Shown here: positions 20,525 to 28,983 of the stretch, one piece after another | Numbering within the stretch: the stretch's first letter is position 1 | Layout of the letters: each line of letters begins with the position of its first letter | Assembly (NCBI GenBank): GCA_019636095.1 | Contig: JAHBYF010000001.1 | Span: 186,001-250,000 of the forward strand | Source of the DNA: Hyphomonadaceae bacterium | GTDB lineage: Bacteria; Pseudomonadota; Alphaproteobacteria; Caulobacterales; Aquidulcibacteraceae | Direction of reading: 5' to 3' | DNA: 64,000 nucleotides | Notes under the pieces: generated by a model | Database searches by the model: none | Told to the model about the DNA's origin: nothing | Seen by the model: only the letters and a program-made list of their open reading frames with translations | Program-made: the position numbers and the translations under genes

Positions 20525-21046
20525 ATGCGTATGCTCGCACTTGCCGCTGTCGCTGGCCTGCTGGCCGCCTGCGCGACTGCCACGCCGTATCAGCCGTCCG
20601 AAAGCGTCGGCTATGGCTTCCACGAACAGACGATCGAGAATAACCGCGTCCGCATAACCTTTCGGGGCAACACGCTGACAGATCGGGAAACTGTTGAGAC
20701 CTATCTGCTCTATCGGGCAGCCGAACTGACGCTTCAGAGCGGTCACGATTACTTTGTCGTCGCCAGCCGCGACACTGAAGAGCATTCGCGGTTGCAAAGC
20801 GATGGCTTTGGGCCAAGCCGGTACGGCTTCTCCTATTGGGCCTATCGGCCTTACAGAGGGTGGTCGCCTTGGTACGACCCCTTCTGGGACGAGCCTGGCC
20901 GCTATCGCGAAGTCACCCGCTACGAAGCGATAGCCGAGATTGCGATGTTCAACGGCCCCAAGCCAGCAAATGATCCGAACGCGTTCGACGCCCGAGAAGT
21001 TCAGGCCAACCTTCAGGGTCGCGTGGTTCGTCCGCCGCCCGGGTAG
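20525..21046 (+). CDS. Predicted lipoprotein of the CC0125/CC1285 type
   Basis: 173 aa from the ATG at 20525, preceded by GGAGAAG. The signal peptide MRMLALAAVAGLLAACAT ends in a clear lipobox (LAAC), so the mature protein should be a lipoprotein. The mature part starts ATPYQPSESVGYGFHEQTIENNRVRITFRGN and includes TYLLYRAAELTLQSGHDYFVV. This pattern is common in alphaproteobacterial proteins annotated CC0125/CC1285 family, of unknown function. It is the last chromosomal gene before the tRNA. Confidence 0.72.
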   Translation: MRMLALAAVAGLLAACATATPYQPSESVGYGFHEQTIENNRVRITFRGNTLTDRETVETYLLYRAAELTLQSGHDYFVVASRDTEEHSRLQSDGFGPSRYGFSYWAYRPYRGWSPWYDPFWDEPGRYREVTRYEAIAEIAMFNGPKPANDPNAFDAREVQANLQGRVVRPPPG

Positions 21047-21115
21047 GGCTCGCGTTTGCGAGAAAGCTCGGCTAGAGGTGTCGCCCGCTTGGGGTTGGAG
21101 CCCCTAGGCCGGTCA

Positions 21116-21192
<77 letters not shown>

Positions 21193-21365
21193 GTTCAGCT
21201 CTGATTTCAGGGTCTTTTTTATCGGTGCCGTGCGCGCCTATGTCGTGAAGAGTGTTCGGGCTACCGCCGGGCTACCAGCCACCGATCTAGATGTTGTGGT
21301 CCGCGATATCCGGAAACACGCGCCAAGCAACGGACACGAGTGGAAACAGTGGTGGCGCTACGGGG

Positions 21366-22565
21366 TCATCGCCCGAGCAGTCCTCTTGCAATCCGTTCGA
21401 TCGAGGGCGAAGGCGTGCGCGCCGCCGATCTCTCGAGAACGATCCGCTTACGAATATCGAGATGCAGCTCCATCGCTTTCAGGCGGTCATGCCAGTCCGC
21501 TTGAAACGCCAGCACGTTGCGCCGCGTCTCGCGCGCCAGCCCCATGCGCTCCAATTCGCGGGCGCGCTGTTTTAGCGCCCGCGTCGTGTCTGGGTCGCCG
21601 GTCGGCGAGGCGATATTCGCCAAGCCAAGCTCGCCGCCGGCGCCAATTTGAAATGCGAGCATGCGGTCGAGCCGGGTCGGGCCATGCCGCGCCACGTCCC
21701 GGCCCAAAGCCAGCCGCTCGTCGGCGGGGGTGCGCGCGCCCAGCCAGTCGGTCGCCACGTCGCGGGCGACGCCGGCGAAACCGTATTTGATGAAGTCGCG
21801 CGGCAGCACCAGGTCTTGGCCGTTGGCGCGTCGCCCGCGGATGATCAGATGGGTATGCGGGTTGTCGGTATCGTGGTGATCCACGGCCACCCACTGCAGC
21901 TTGGTCCCGAGCGCGGCTTCCGCCCGCGCCATCACCTCGCGCGTATAGGCGGGCAGGTCATGCAGCCGGTCGCCGTTCTCCGCGCTCAAGATGACGCGGA
22001 AGTGCCGCTTGTCTGACCGCGCCCAGGCCTCCGCCCGTGCCGCGCCGTCCACACCCTCGGCCTTGTGGTCGTAGAACACTGAGCGCTCAGAAGCGCCTTC
22101 CCGGGCAAGATAGGCGGCATGAGCTCGCGTCGGCGCTGCTTGATCACGGGCCTGCCGTCTTGTCTCCTCTTGCGCGAGCGCCTGCGGGTCGTCACGGGTC
22201 GCGGCGTCACGCGCGACGTAGCGCACGTGCGCCTTGAGCGCACTGCCGCCGCCGCCGGCATGGTTGAAGTAGTGCACCTTCACGATGGCGCGTTGGCGCT
22301 GGTCGAACCCCATGCCGGCGCCTAGCGCGCCGCCGTCGAAGGTGCGCGCCGATGCGCGCTTGGCGATCTTGGCGGAGAGGGAGGTCAGACGCGTCGAACC
22401 GCCGGACCCTGATCTCGACCGCCCGCCCTTGACCTTTCCTTCGAGTCGATCGCGATCTGGACGTGTCAAACGGATCGAACGATCAGCGCGTAAATCGTCG
22501 TCGCCGATCGCGGGCATGGCGAGTCGTGAGGCCTTCAGCAGGGAATCGAAACTGGTCGCCGTCAT
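21366..22565 (-). CDS. Conjugative relaxase (VirD2/DUF3363-like), apparently C-terminally short
   Basis: Nicks DNA at oriT and pilots the strand during conjugation. The nuclease core is present: VKVHYFNHAGGGGSALKAHVRYVARD, RHFRVILSAENGDRLHDLPAYTREVM and the histidine triad DHHDTDNPHTHLIIRG. It ends soon after LERMGLARETRRNVLAFQADWHDRLKAME, ERIARGLLGR being the last residues. Relatives of this type are usually considerably longer (roughly 550-700 aa against about 400 here), so the C-terminal domain seems lost next to the island edge. The ATG at 22565 is chosen; an in-frame start at 22634 adds a basic tail. It is last in the leftward module. Confidence 0.82.
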   Translation of the reverse strand: MTATSFDSLLKASRLAMPAIGDDDLRADRSIRLTRPDRDRLEGKVKGGRSRSGSGGSTRLTSLSAKIAKRASARTFDGGALGAGMGFDQRQRAIVKVHYFNHAGGGGSALKAHVRYVARDAATRDDPQALAQEETRRQARDQAAPTRAHAAYLAREGASERSVFYDHKAEGVDGAARAEAWARSDKRHFRVILSAENGDRLHDLPAYTREVMARAEAALGTKLQWVAVDHHDTDNPHTHLIIRGRRANGQDLVLPRDFIKYGFAGVARDVATDWLGARTPADERLALGRDVARHGPTRLDRMLAFQIGAGGELGLANIASPTGDPDTTRALKQRARELERMGLARETRRNVLAFQADWHDRLKAMELHLDIRKRIVLERSAARTPSPSIERIARGLLGR

Positions 22566-22604
22566 GTGCTTTGCTCGCGAGGGGAGAATGGCGATCTCTC
22601 GGCG

Positions 22605-22733
22605 ACGCAGGTCGTGATGCGACCTGCGTTGCAATGCATGACCTGCGAAAACGTCTTTGCGCGCAAGCGTTTTGCGTGACCGCAGGTCACGCCTTTAACT
22701 TGCCCTCCGACCTTTCTGTGACCTGTCATGCAT
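22605..22733. other. Candidate origin of transfer: nested inverted and direct repeats
   Basis: The stretch just upstream of the relaxase start holds several perfect inverted repeats. ACGCAGGTC/GACCTGCGT lies at 22605-22613 and 22621-22629 with a 7-base spacer. ATGCATGAC/GTCATGCAT lies at 22634-22642 and 22725-22733. GCGTGACC/GGTCACGC lies at 22674-22681 and 22685-22692. GACCTGCG occurs twice as a direct repeat (22621 and 22640). Position next to the relaxase and repeat density fit an oriT or an autoregulatory operator. No nick-site consensus was matched. Confidence 0.45.
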
Positions 22734-22777
22734 CGATCCTAACGACAGATGCAAAACCGCGCTGTTGCATACGTCTG

Positions 22778-23173
22778 TCAGGGGCGCCGCTGCAGGGCGT
22801 TTTGGTTGCGCCAATTGAGCGCGATGCCGAACCCAAACAGAGCCGCAATCGCGCTCGCGAGCGCACGTTGCGCCGGATCGGCATGGCCCTGAAGCGCAAA
22901 TGCAATGATGGCGGCAACCCCAAGCGCTCTCGCAAACCCCTCAAGGCCAACGCCGATCCGGCGAACCGTCCCTGAGCTTGAGGCTGCGGCAAGATCCGTG
23001 ATCGCCGCGGCGATGCAGAGCACGAGCCAGGCGCCGCCGCAGGTCGCCAGCAGGTCGTGCGTTGTGGTCCAGATCAATACGGCGGCGCCCGCCGCTAGTG
23101 CGAACGCCAATGCGCGCCGCAGCATGGCGACGCCCAGAAACGCCAGCGCTGGTAAGATGAACAGCATGCTCAT
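22778..23173 (-). CDS. Small multi-helix membrane protein of the conjugation module
   Basis: 131 aa from the ATG at 23173 (MSMLFILPALAFLGVAMLRR); a TTG at 23212 abutting the traF stop is possible. Four or so hydrophobic segments are visible (ALAFALAAGAAVLIW, GAWLVLCIAAAITDLAA, GVAAIIAFALQG, ALASAIAALFGFGIAL). The family is not recognised. Its position directly after the signal peptidase traF and before the relaxase implies a role in, or passive travel with, the transfer module. Confidence 0.6.
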   Translation of the reverse strand: MSMLFILPALAFLGVAMLRRALAFALAAGAAVLIWTTTHDLLATCGGAWLVLCIAAAITDLAAASSSGTVRRIGVGLEGFARALGVAAIIAFALQGHADPAQRALASAIAALFGFGIALNWRNQNALQRRP

Positions 23174-23212
23174 GGGTGCCCGACTTTGCGGCGGACGATT
23201 CGCCCGCGTCAA

Positions 23213-23716
23213 TCAGTGTTCGCGGGCGAGCGGCCGCCACACGCCCTCGATCAAGCGGCGCGAAATCGGACCCCAATAGCGTCCGTCAAAACTGTCGGCG
23301 GTGTCGCCCTGGAGCAGAATCTGGTCGCCGGAGAGTGTGGCGCAGCCCGACCATGACGGCAGCGCACGCCCCACTGCGTCGTGTGTTTGGCGCTCGATGG
23401 CGACACCGCCATTGATGGTCACCTGCCGGTCGGAGGCACAGACTTCGTCGCCGGCGGTTGCGGCGACCCGCTTGATGAAGCGGTCGCCCGGGTCGGTGAA
23501 GTCTCGGAGCGCGGCGTAGCCGGGCGCGACATCGGTCGCGCGGACGGTCACGAACGCGCCTCGCCCAGCGACGCCCTGGGTTCTGAGATAAAGCCCAGCT
23601 GGCACCGACGAACTTTGATTGTAGAGCATCGCGTCCCGGGTGTTGAACCAAGCGGCGAAGCAGAAGGCCGAACCAGCCAGCATGATCAGCGCGATGGTGC
23701 GATGGGACATGGCCAT
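23213..23716 (-). CDS. traF: TraF-like S26 signal peptidase (conjugation-associated)
   Basis: Membrane-anchored serine peptidase that in RP4/Ti-type systems processes the pilin TrbC. It has an N-terminal transmembrane helix (ALIMLAGSAFCFAAWF). The S26 catalytic Ser lies in QSSSVPAGLYL and the general-base Lys in DRFIKRVAATAGDEVC. The box GDQILLQGDTADSFDGRYWGPI follows. The length of 167 aa is typical. It lies between ardC and a small membrane protein in the leftward module. The likely substrate, the TrbC-like pilin, is encoded 36 kb away at 59323. Confidence 0.88.
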   Translation of the reverse strand: MAMSHRTIALIMLAGSAFCFAAWFNTRDAMLYNQSSSVPAGLYLRTQGVAGRGAFVTVRATDVAPGYAALRDFTDPGDRFIKRVAATAGDEVCASDRQVTINGGVAIERQTHDAVGRALPSWSGCATLSGDQILLQGDTADSFDGRYWGPISRRLIEGVWRPLAREH

Positions 23717-23787
23717 GGCGTTGGCCTAGCAAACACTGCGCCAGAAGAGCCACGACCTGCGTCCAGGTCGTGGCTCTTCATATCGGC

Positions 23788-24732
23788 TCAGGCGGCGCGA
23801 TCGCCGGCGTCCAGGTCCGTTGGCAACCCGGCGCGCGTGATCAGCCAGTCGACCGCGGCTTGCGCCTTGGCCGCGGCCGTGAAGAAGGCCCGTGGTTCAT
23901 CGCGAACCAGTTCAAGCCAGGACGAGATGTAGGCGGCGTGGCTTTCCAGATGATCGGGGCGGAAACCGACCATGGCGCCCAGCACCGCCGATCCGATTTC
24001 GGCAATCAGTTCTTCGCGGGCGCGCGCCTTACGATCTGTTGCGTAGTCTTGCAGGCGATCAAGCCGCGAGCGATGGCCGGTGAAGTGGACGGCCTCGTGG
24101 CTGAGCGTGGCGTTCCACTGCTCGGGATCGGCGAAAGCTTCGATGGGCGGAATCTGGATCGTATCGGTCGCCGGCGCGTAAAACGCCGAGGTCCCGCCGA
24201 TGCGAACCCGCGCCCCGGCGCGGTCAGCCCAGGCTTCAAACGCGAGCGGCGCGCGCGGGGCAGGGGCCAGGGGTTCAATGGCGAAGTCTTCGGGAAGCCC
24301 TTCGATCTGGTCGGCGTTGAAGACGTGAAACACTTTCAAGAAGCGATAGGTTTTGGCGATGTCGGCGGCGACATCAGTTGCGTTGTGTTCTGCATCGTTC
24401 TGAGCGGCGGCTTGGCCGTAATAGATGACAGGACAGGCTTTCTCACCTTTGCGGACGTGCGCACCGACCGCCAACGCTTGGCGAAAGGTGATCCAGGTGC
24501 GTTTGGCATAGCCGCGGGCGATCTGCGCGGCCCAAAGCAAGACGACATTGGCGCCGCGATAGGGCTGGCCGGTCGAGCGTAACGGCAAGCCCGGCGTGGC
24601 GGCCAGCGCGATTGTTTGATTCCACGGCGCGCGCCAGGGCATGACCCCCTGTTCGAGCAGCCGGCTGATTTCTCCGGTGACGTGTGCAAGCGCATCGGCG
24701 GCAGAGCGATTTGATGCTGATCGATGAGTCAT
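23788..24732 (-). CDS. ardC: ArdC-like antirestriction protein (N-terminal ssDNA-binding, C-terminal zincin)
   Basis: 314 aa from the ATG at 24732, which has a well-placed AGGAG. The N-terminal ArdC domain (LEQGVMPWRAPWNQT, RGANVVLLWAAQIARGYAKRTWITFRQA) binds single-stranded DNA in characterised relatives. The C-terminal metallopeptidase-like part contains NATLSHEAVHFTGHRSRLDR, an HEXXH motif, followed by EELIAEIGSAVLGAM. Such proteins protect incoming plasmid DNA from restriction in the recipient. It lies between the SSB-like gene and traF on the same strand. The frame extends upstream to 24900 without conserved sequence. Confidence 0.88.
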   Translation of the reverse strand: MTHRSASNRSAADALAHVTGEISRLLEQGVMPWRAPWNQTIALAATPGLPLRSTGQPYRGANVVLLWAAQIARGYAKRTWITFRQALAVGAHVRKGEKACPVIYYGQAAAQNDAEHNATDVAADIAKTYRFLKVFHVFNADQIEGLPEDFAIEPLAPAPRAPLAFEAWADRAGARVRIGGTSAFYAPATDTIQIPPIEAFADPEQWNATLSHEAVHFTGHRSRLDRLQDYATDRKARAREELIAEIGSAVLGAMVGFRPDHLESHAAYISSWLELVRDEPRAFFTAAAKAQAAVDWLITRAGLPTDLDAGDRAA

Positions 24733-24832
24733 GTTCGTGCTCCTGCGTACGCGCCCGTTTCGGTCGCGCACGCCAAGTTCGAGAGAGGAAGGGAAGCGGC
24801 CGCGCTCGCGAGGAGCGCGGCCGCTGGTTGGG

Positions 24833-25189
24833 TCAGGCCGATGCTTCGGCAGGTTCCGGCGCGGCTTTGGTTTTGCCGTTGGCTTTCGCCTTGGCCCCAC
24901 GCTGGAAACCGGTGATCTCGAAGGTTTGGTCGTAGAGCTTTCGGCCGTCGCGCTCGCGCATGCGCGGGACGATGCGGCCTTCGAGCGTCACCGATTGACC
25001 TTTCTCCAGCTCGGTCAGCATTTTCGTGTTGAGCGCTTGGTCGAACGAAACCGCGCCCAGCCATTCGGTCTTGGTCCAGGTGTCGGACTGGCCTTCGACA
25101 ATGCGGTCGGCGGCCAGCGAAATCCGAAGCGTGTTGTTCTTGAGTTCTTCGATGCGGCCGATGCGGCCCTGAAGCGTGAAGCGGAACAT
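24833..25189 (-). CDS. SSB-like / OB-fold DNA-binding protein of mobile elements
   Basis: 118-aa protein from the ATG at 25189 with GGAGAAA as ribosome site. It begins MFRFTLQGRIGRIEELKNNTLRISLAAD, contains TKTEWLGAVSFDQ and GQSVTLEGRIVPR, and ends in a low-complexity Lys/Ala/Glu tail (KAKANGKTKAAPEPAEASA). The beta-rich core with a disordered tail is typical of short SSB-type proteins on alphaproteobacterial conjugative elements. It would coat transferred single strands and sits directly upstream of ardC, which also handles ssDNA. Confidence 0.72.
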   Translation of the reverse strand: MFRFTLQGRIGRIEELKNNTLRISLAADRIVEGQSDTWTKTEWLGAVSFDQALNTKMLTELEKGQSVTLEGRIVPRMRERDGRKLYDQTFEITGFQRGAKAKANGKTKAAPEPAEASA

Positions 25190-25467
25190 GTTGTTTCTCC
25201 CGTGATGCCGGAGCTCCGGCGTCTCGCGGGACCATTCCCGCGATGGGAATGCGGACGCATGGGTGTGAAGCGATCCGCGCAAGGGTCGTGGACCCACGAC
25301 CGGCAGGCTTGCCCTTGCGCGGATCGCGGCCCATGCGATGAGCCATGACCAGAAAGCGGAATGGACGCCGTCGAGCGTATGGAAGTGACAAGCGGGGAGA
25401 GGCAGAGCGCGTGCGCTTCGGGGCCAAGCGCCCAACGAAGGGATCGGACCTTCGCTGGGCTTGACGT

Positions 25468-27327
25468 TTATTCCGCTGCGATGGCTTGCGGCTCTGTCTG
25501 CGCCGCTGAATGGGGGCGCAATGGTGCTGGCAGCCAGGCGCTCTTCTTGAAGCTGCGTTTGGCGCGGGAGAGGAGTTCGCTCTTGGGCGCTTTCTCGAGC
25601 GTTGCGCGGTCAAGCGCCGGAGCGACTTCGAGCAACGCCTCGATGATCACGTCCTTGCGCACATGGGCAAAGAAGCTCTCCGGCGTCGCCGTCCACCAAG
25701 CGCTCATGTCGAGACCGGCGGCTTCGGTGAGCAAGGCCCCCAGACGCTTGCGCGCGTCTGCATTCGGTGCGTGTGCGCCAACGCGAAGATCGATTCCAGC
25801 CGCCAAGACGACTGCCATCAAGTCGAGCAATGTCTGCTGATCGGCGCCGAGCACGAATGCCCAGAGCGCCTCCGGATCGGCCGATAGCTGATCGCGCCAT
25901 GCGCTGGCGTGCTCAGCGCAACGCGTCACTGACTTTGCTTCGCTGTGGTTGATCGATCGGGCGACATCGTGCTCCTCAAGCGCGAGATCGAGACAGGAGA
26001 CGGACGGACAGCCGACAAAGGACGCCGCGAGTGTGAACGCAACCAGACGCAGGGCGAGGTCCGGCTTGCTCGCAAGTTCGGCGCGAAGCGCGAGCGTCTT
26101 GTGGGCCATAAGCTCATCGATCAGCTTTGCCGGGAGCGAGGGGCGCGGCGTTGCGGCCGCCGGCGCTTCATCATTTTGGTCGCCTCCGTTCGTTGGTTTT
26201 GCGAGCTTCCGCCGCAGGGTCTTGAACGCTTTCACATCACGGGCTTTGACCAAACCGCGCTCGATTTTGGGTTCGCCATCGTGGCTCAAGCAAATGATCG
26301 ATCCGGCGAGCGCGACTTCTTCCGGGTTCCAATCCGAGGTGGCGAGGGCATCGATCGCCGCTTCGATCTCGGCGATCTCGATCTCATCTTCGGTCGCGTC
26401 CAGCCTGGCGAACAGGCGCTCTTGCTCCGTCCGCTCAGCTTCACTGAGGTCGCGGCGATGTTCGCGGACCCGTTCTGGAAATTGCGTCCACGCCACGCCA
26501 TCCAAGCCGATCTCCACCCACGCCCATCCTTCGCTGCGGACATCCGCAACGATCGGTTCTAGCTTTTGGACGGCGAGACGGATCAGCAGATCGCGATCGG
26601 CGAGATAACGGGTGTCATCGTCATTGGCCTCGGCGAAGAGGTCGCAGACGATAGCGCCGCCTTCGGCTTGATAAGCGTCGATGCCGACGAAACGCGCCAG
26701 CTTGTCGGTCTCCGGAATATGCGCTTGCGTGACTTGCGCTCGCAGCCGTTCGGGCGTGCGCGCCCAATCGGGCGCGTCGAAGAAGGCCTTTTCTTGAGCG
26801 GCGTGATCGTCGGTGAAGGCGAGCGCGGCAAGCTGATCGAGCGTCGCCTGTTCGTGTTTGAGCGCCTCGATCAGGCGGGGGCTGACGCGGGCAAGCCTTA
26901 ATCTGCGTGCGACATGGGTCGGTGAAACACCGAACCGCGCGGCAATAGCTTCCGGTCCTTCACCGTTGTCGATCAGCCGCCTGTAGGCGGCGAGCTCCTC
27001 CCAGGCCAACAGATCTTGGCGCGTGATGTTTTCGGCAAGCGACAGGTCGGTGGGATTGTCGTCGCCTGACGCGACGCGGCAGGGGATCGGCGCGTTCTTT
27101 TCAATGTCGCCTGCCTTCGCCAACATGCGCAGCGCGCGCAGACGTCGCCCGCCCGCGATGACGGCGAATTTGCCTGTGTCGGTTGCGCGCACGACAATGG
27201 ATTGCAGCAAACCCAGATTGCGTATTGAGGCGGCTAACTCAGCGATGCCGCCCTTGCATTTGCTGCGGCGAACATTGTCTTCGCTCTCCACCAATTTGCT
27301 GAGCGGGATCATGATGATGTCGGTCAT
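25468..27327 (-). CDS. ParB/RepB/Spo0J family partition-like protein (plasmid type)
   Basis: 619-aa protein. Residues 1-110 form the ParB nuclease-fold domain (IPLSKLVESEDNVRRSK, AVIAGGRRLRALRMLAKAG, DLSLAENITRQDLLAWEE). A helix-turn-helix follows around residues 130-150 (PEAIAARFGVSPTHVARRLRLARV). The long C-terminal region, including DKLARFVGIDAYQAEGGAIVCDLFAEAND, is characteristic of large ParB-like proteins on conjugative elements. The arginine pair in GGRRLRA fits the CTP/DNA-binding box. No parA is adjacent; the ParA-like gene at 50.7 kb is distant. It is first in the leftward conjugation module. Confidence 0.88.
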   Translation of the reverse strand: MTDIIMIPLSKLVESEDNVRRSKCKGGIAELAASIRNLGLLQSIVVRATDTGKFAVIAGGRRLRALRMLAKAGDIEKNAPIPCRVASGDDNPTDLSLAENITRQDLLAWEELAAYRRLIDNGEGPEAIAARFGVSPTHVARRLRLARVSPRLIEALKHEQATLDQLAALAFTDDHAAQEKAFFDAPDWARTPERLRAQVTQAHIPETDKLARFVGIDAYQAEGGAIVCDLFAEANDDDTRYLADRDLLIRLAVQKLEPIVADVRSEGWAWVEIGLDGVAWTQFPERVREHRRDLSEAERTEQERLFARLDATEDEIEIAEIEAAIDALATSDWNPEEVALAGSIICLSHDGEPKIERGLVKARDVKAFKTLRRKLAKPTNGGDQNDEAPAAATPRPSLPAKLIDELMAHKTLALRAELASKPDLALRLVAFTLAASFVGCPSVSCLDLALEEHDVARSINHSEAKSVTRCAEHASAWRDQLSADPEALWAFVLGADQQTLLDLMAVVLAAGIDLRVGAHAPNADARKRLGALLTEAAGLDMSAWWTATPESFFAHVRKDVIIEALLEVAPALDRATLEKAPKSELLSRAKRSFKKSAWLPAPLRPHSAAQTEPQAIAAE

Positions 27328-27395
27328 GGACGATACTCCGAATCGCCCGTACGCGCCTATCGCGCCGGGCGTGATCGCCCAGCACGGCCGCCGGC

Positions 27396-27422
27396 GAGGT
27401 CAAGGCCTTGCGCCTTGACCTC
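27396..27422. promoter_or_regulatory. 11-base perfect inverted repeat upstream of the parB-like gene
   Basis: GAGGTCAAGGC and GCCTTGACCTC are separated by five bases (CTTGC), 69 bases before the parB-like ATG. No U-run follows on either strand, so an operator or centromere-like binding site is more likely than a terminator. Confidence 0.45.
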
Positions 27423-27562
27423 AGCAGCCGCGCGCGCCGTGCAATCTATTGGCCGCCCGGTGCGTGTTGGCGTTCGCGATTTAGAACCCGCGCAGGGGAT
27501 GACCGATTTCCACGAAGGACTGAAACACGCGGCGCTCAGCGGTTCGTCCGCTGTTGAAGGAG

Positions 27563-27715
27563 ATGCAAACCACGGAGACACGCGGTGAATTTGGCGTGCG
27601 CGGCTCTCACGATGAAAGACGTCTGGTCCACTCGAGCACGGAGCTACGCAAACGCGTGCGGGATCTTGCGCTGTTTAACCTCGCGATCGACAGCAAGCTG
27701 CGCGCCTGCGGCTCA
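27563..27715 (+). pseudogene. N-terminal scrap of a tyrosine site-specific integrase
   Basis: The plus-strand frame from the ATG at 27563 reads ...STELRKRVRDLALFNLAIDSKLRAC, the sequence typical of integrases annotated with RDLALFNLAIDSKLRxCDLVxL. Homology ends abruptly after RAC; the following residues are unrelated, and a shifted frame (LTIADTGR) gives only a few more plausible residues. The catalytic Arg/His/Tyr region is absent, so this cannot be functional. It lies between the parB-like gene and a methyltransferase. Confidence 0.6.
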
Positions 27716-27769
27716 CGATCGCCGACACTGGACGTTCGACTTGCCGCTCCGAGCCGCACGCGCGGGGGA

Positions 27770-28495
27770 TCAGTTGGCAGCTTCTACAGGCTTCTCCGCC
27801 AGCGCCATAAGTGTCCATCCGAACCCGGCCGCCGCCAGTCTGCGCTCCACAGCCTTGCCCGCGATTGCGCGCATCACTCGCTTGGCGCTGCGGCCCGCGA
27901 TGAGCCGCATGACGCCCTTGTTTGCATTGGGGGTGATCGTGAGTACTTGGCGCACTTGGAAATGGCGTTTCAGCAACGCTTCGAGTTCGGGTTTGTCGAC
28001 CCAGCGGCGTAACTGACCCGGCTCCGGTGCTGGAATGTTGTTATGGTTTTGCAACACGGGCCGGTTCTGCGTGCCCAGCATCAGCACGCCCCCGGGCTTC
28101 AGCATGCGGGCAAGCTTGGCGATGAAAGCATCTTGGTCCGCGACGTGCGAAAGCATTTCGAGCGTAACCACGACGTCGTACTTCGCTGCATCAAAATCGA
28201 GCGCCATGAAGTCCCCGGCAACAAACGCAACCTCCGGCAAGCGCGCGCGGGCGCGCGATAGTACATCGGCGCATAGGTCGGTGGCCGTCGTCCGACCAAA
28301 CTGCACTAGCGTCGGGCAAAGCCAGCCAGCGCCGCAGCCAACTTCGATTATGTTGAGATCGGTCTTGCCGAGGGACGTCAGCCAACCAAGCACCACCTCA
28401 AGTTGGTCGCGCGATATGTCGGAAAGGCGATGTTCGCGTCCTTCGGCGTTCCACTTGGTCCAGTACGCCTGTTGCGTCTCTATGGGTTGGTTCAT
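27770..28495 (-). CDS. Class I SAM-dependent methyltransferase
   Basis: 241 aa from the ATG at 28495 (MNQPIETQQAYWTKWNAEGREHRLS). The SAM-binding motif I is NIIEVGCGAGWLCPTLVQFG. The acidic residue after it is in ATDLCADVL, motif II is DVVVTLEMLSHVAD, and motif III is KLARMLKPGGVLMLGTQNR. This is a UbiG/Methyltransf_11-like fold with an additional C-terminal helical part. The substrate cannot be told. It lies alone on the island, after the integrase scrap and before a degenerate receiver region. Confidence 0.82.
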   Translation of the reverse strand: MNQPIETQQAYWTKWNAEGREHRLSDISRDQLEVVLGWLTSLGKTDLNIIEVGCGAGWLCPTLVQFGRTTATDLCADVLSRARARLPEVAFVAGDFMALDFDAAKYDVVVTLEMLSHVADQDAFIAKLARMLKPGGVLMLGTQNRPVLQNHNNIPAPEPGQLRRWVDKPELEALLKRHFQVRQVLTITPNANKGVMRLIAGRSAKRVMRAIAGKAVERRLAAAGFGWTLMALAEKPVEAAN

Positions 28496-28519
28496 CGCTC
28501 GCACCCCAATCTGCCTAAT

Positions 28520-28819
28520 CTAAAGGCGTCCACTCTCTCGATGGGCGAGATACACGCACCCTGCGAACAGAGTCTTTTCTGTTCGCCAATTGAGAGAACG
28601 ACGAACTGACCTGTTCAGCTGCGCGCGCCGAATGCGCCGCCGCAGATCGGCAGCGAAGCCGAGATCGATGAAGGCGATGTCGATGCGCGCTGATTCTAGC
28701 ACCTCGGCTGCGGCGCAGGTGGTCTCGCAATGCAAGAGAACCGGCCGCTCGAGTTCTTCCAAGAGCGGGCGCAGCGTCGAGCGGGGGCAAGACCGAGGTT
28801 CAAGAACAAGGAGGTTGTC
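28520..28819 (-). pseudogene. Degenerate receiver-like fragment without a clear start
   Basis: The minus frame reads DNLLVLEPRSCPRS, TLRPLLEELERPVLLHCE, TTCAAAEVLESARIDIAFIDLGFAADLRRRI, resembling the first two-thirds of a response-regulator receiver (hydrophobic strand, helix, then AFIDLGF where the phospho-Asp should be). A TAG precedes it and no ATG or GTG exists in frame before the conserved part; only a TTG at 28762 inside it. It is probably a decayed gene. The ATG at about 28835 is in another frame, so a frameshift near the start is possible. Confidence 0.35.
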
Positions 28820-28983
28820 CGCATCGCCTGATGGTTCCGACTTGTGCGCCTCCCTGCCATGGGCCTGGGCGCCAAAGCGCTAACATCGCCGCGCATGGCG
28901 ACCCATTTTGGGCAGGGTGGGCGACCTACAAGGCTTGCCGGCGTAGCCGGCGTGCGTGGTCGAACACTTGTGCCAGCGGCGCG

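Noticed and set aside
21201-21220. T-run after the tRNA (CTGATTTCAG then TTTTTT)
   Set aside because: The stem would be four pairs with a two-base loop, too weak to call a terminator.
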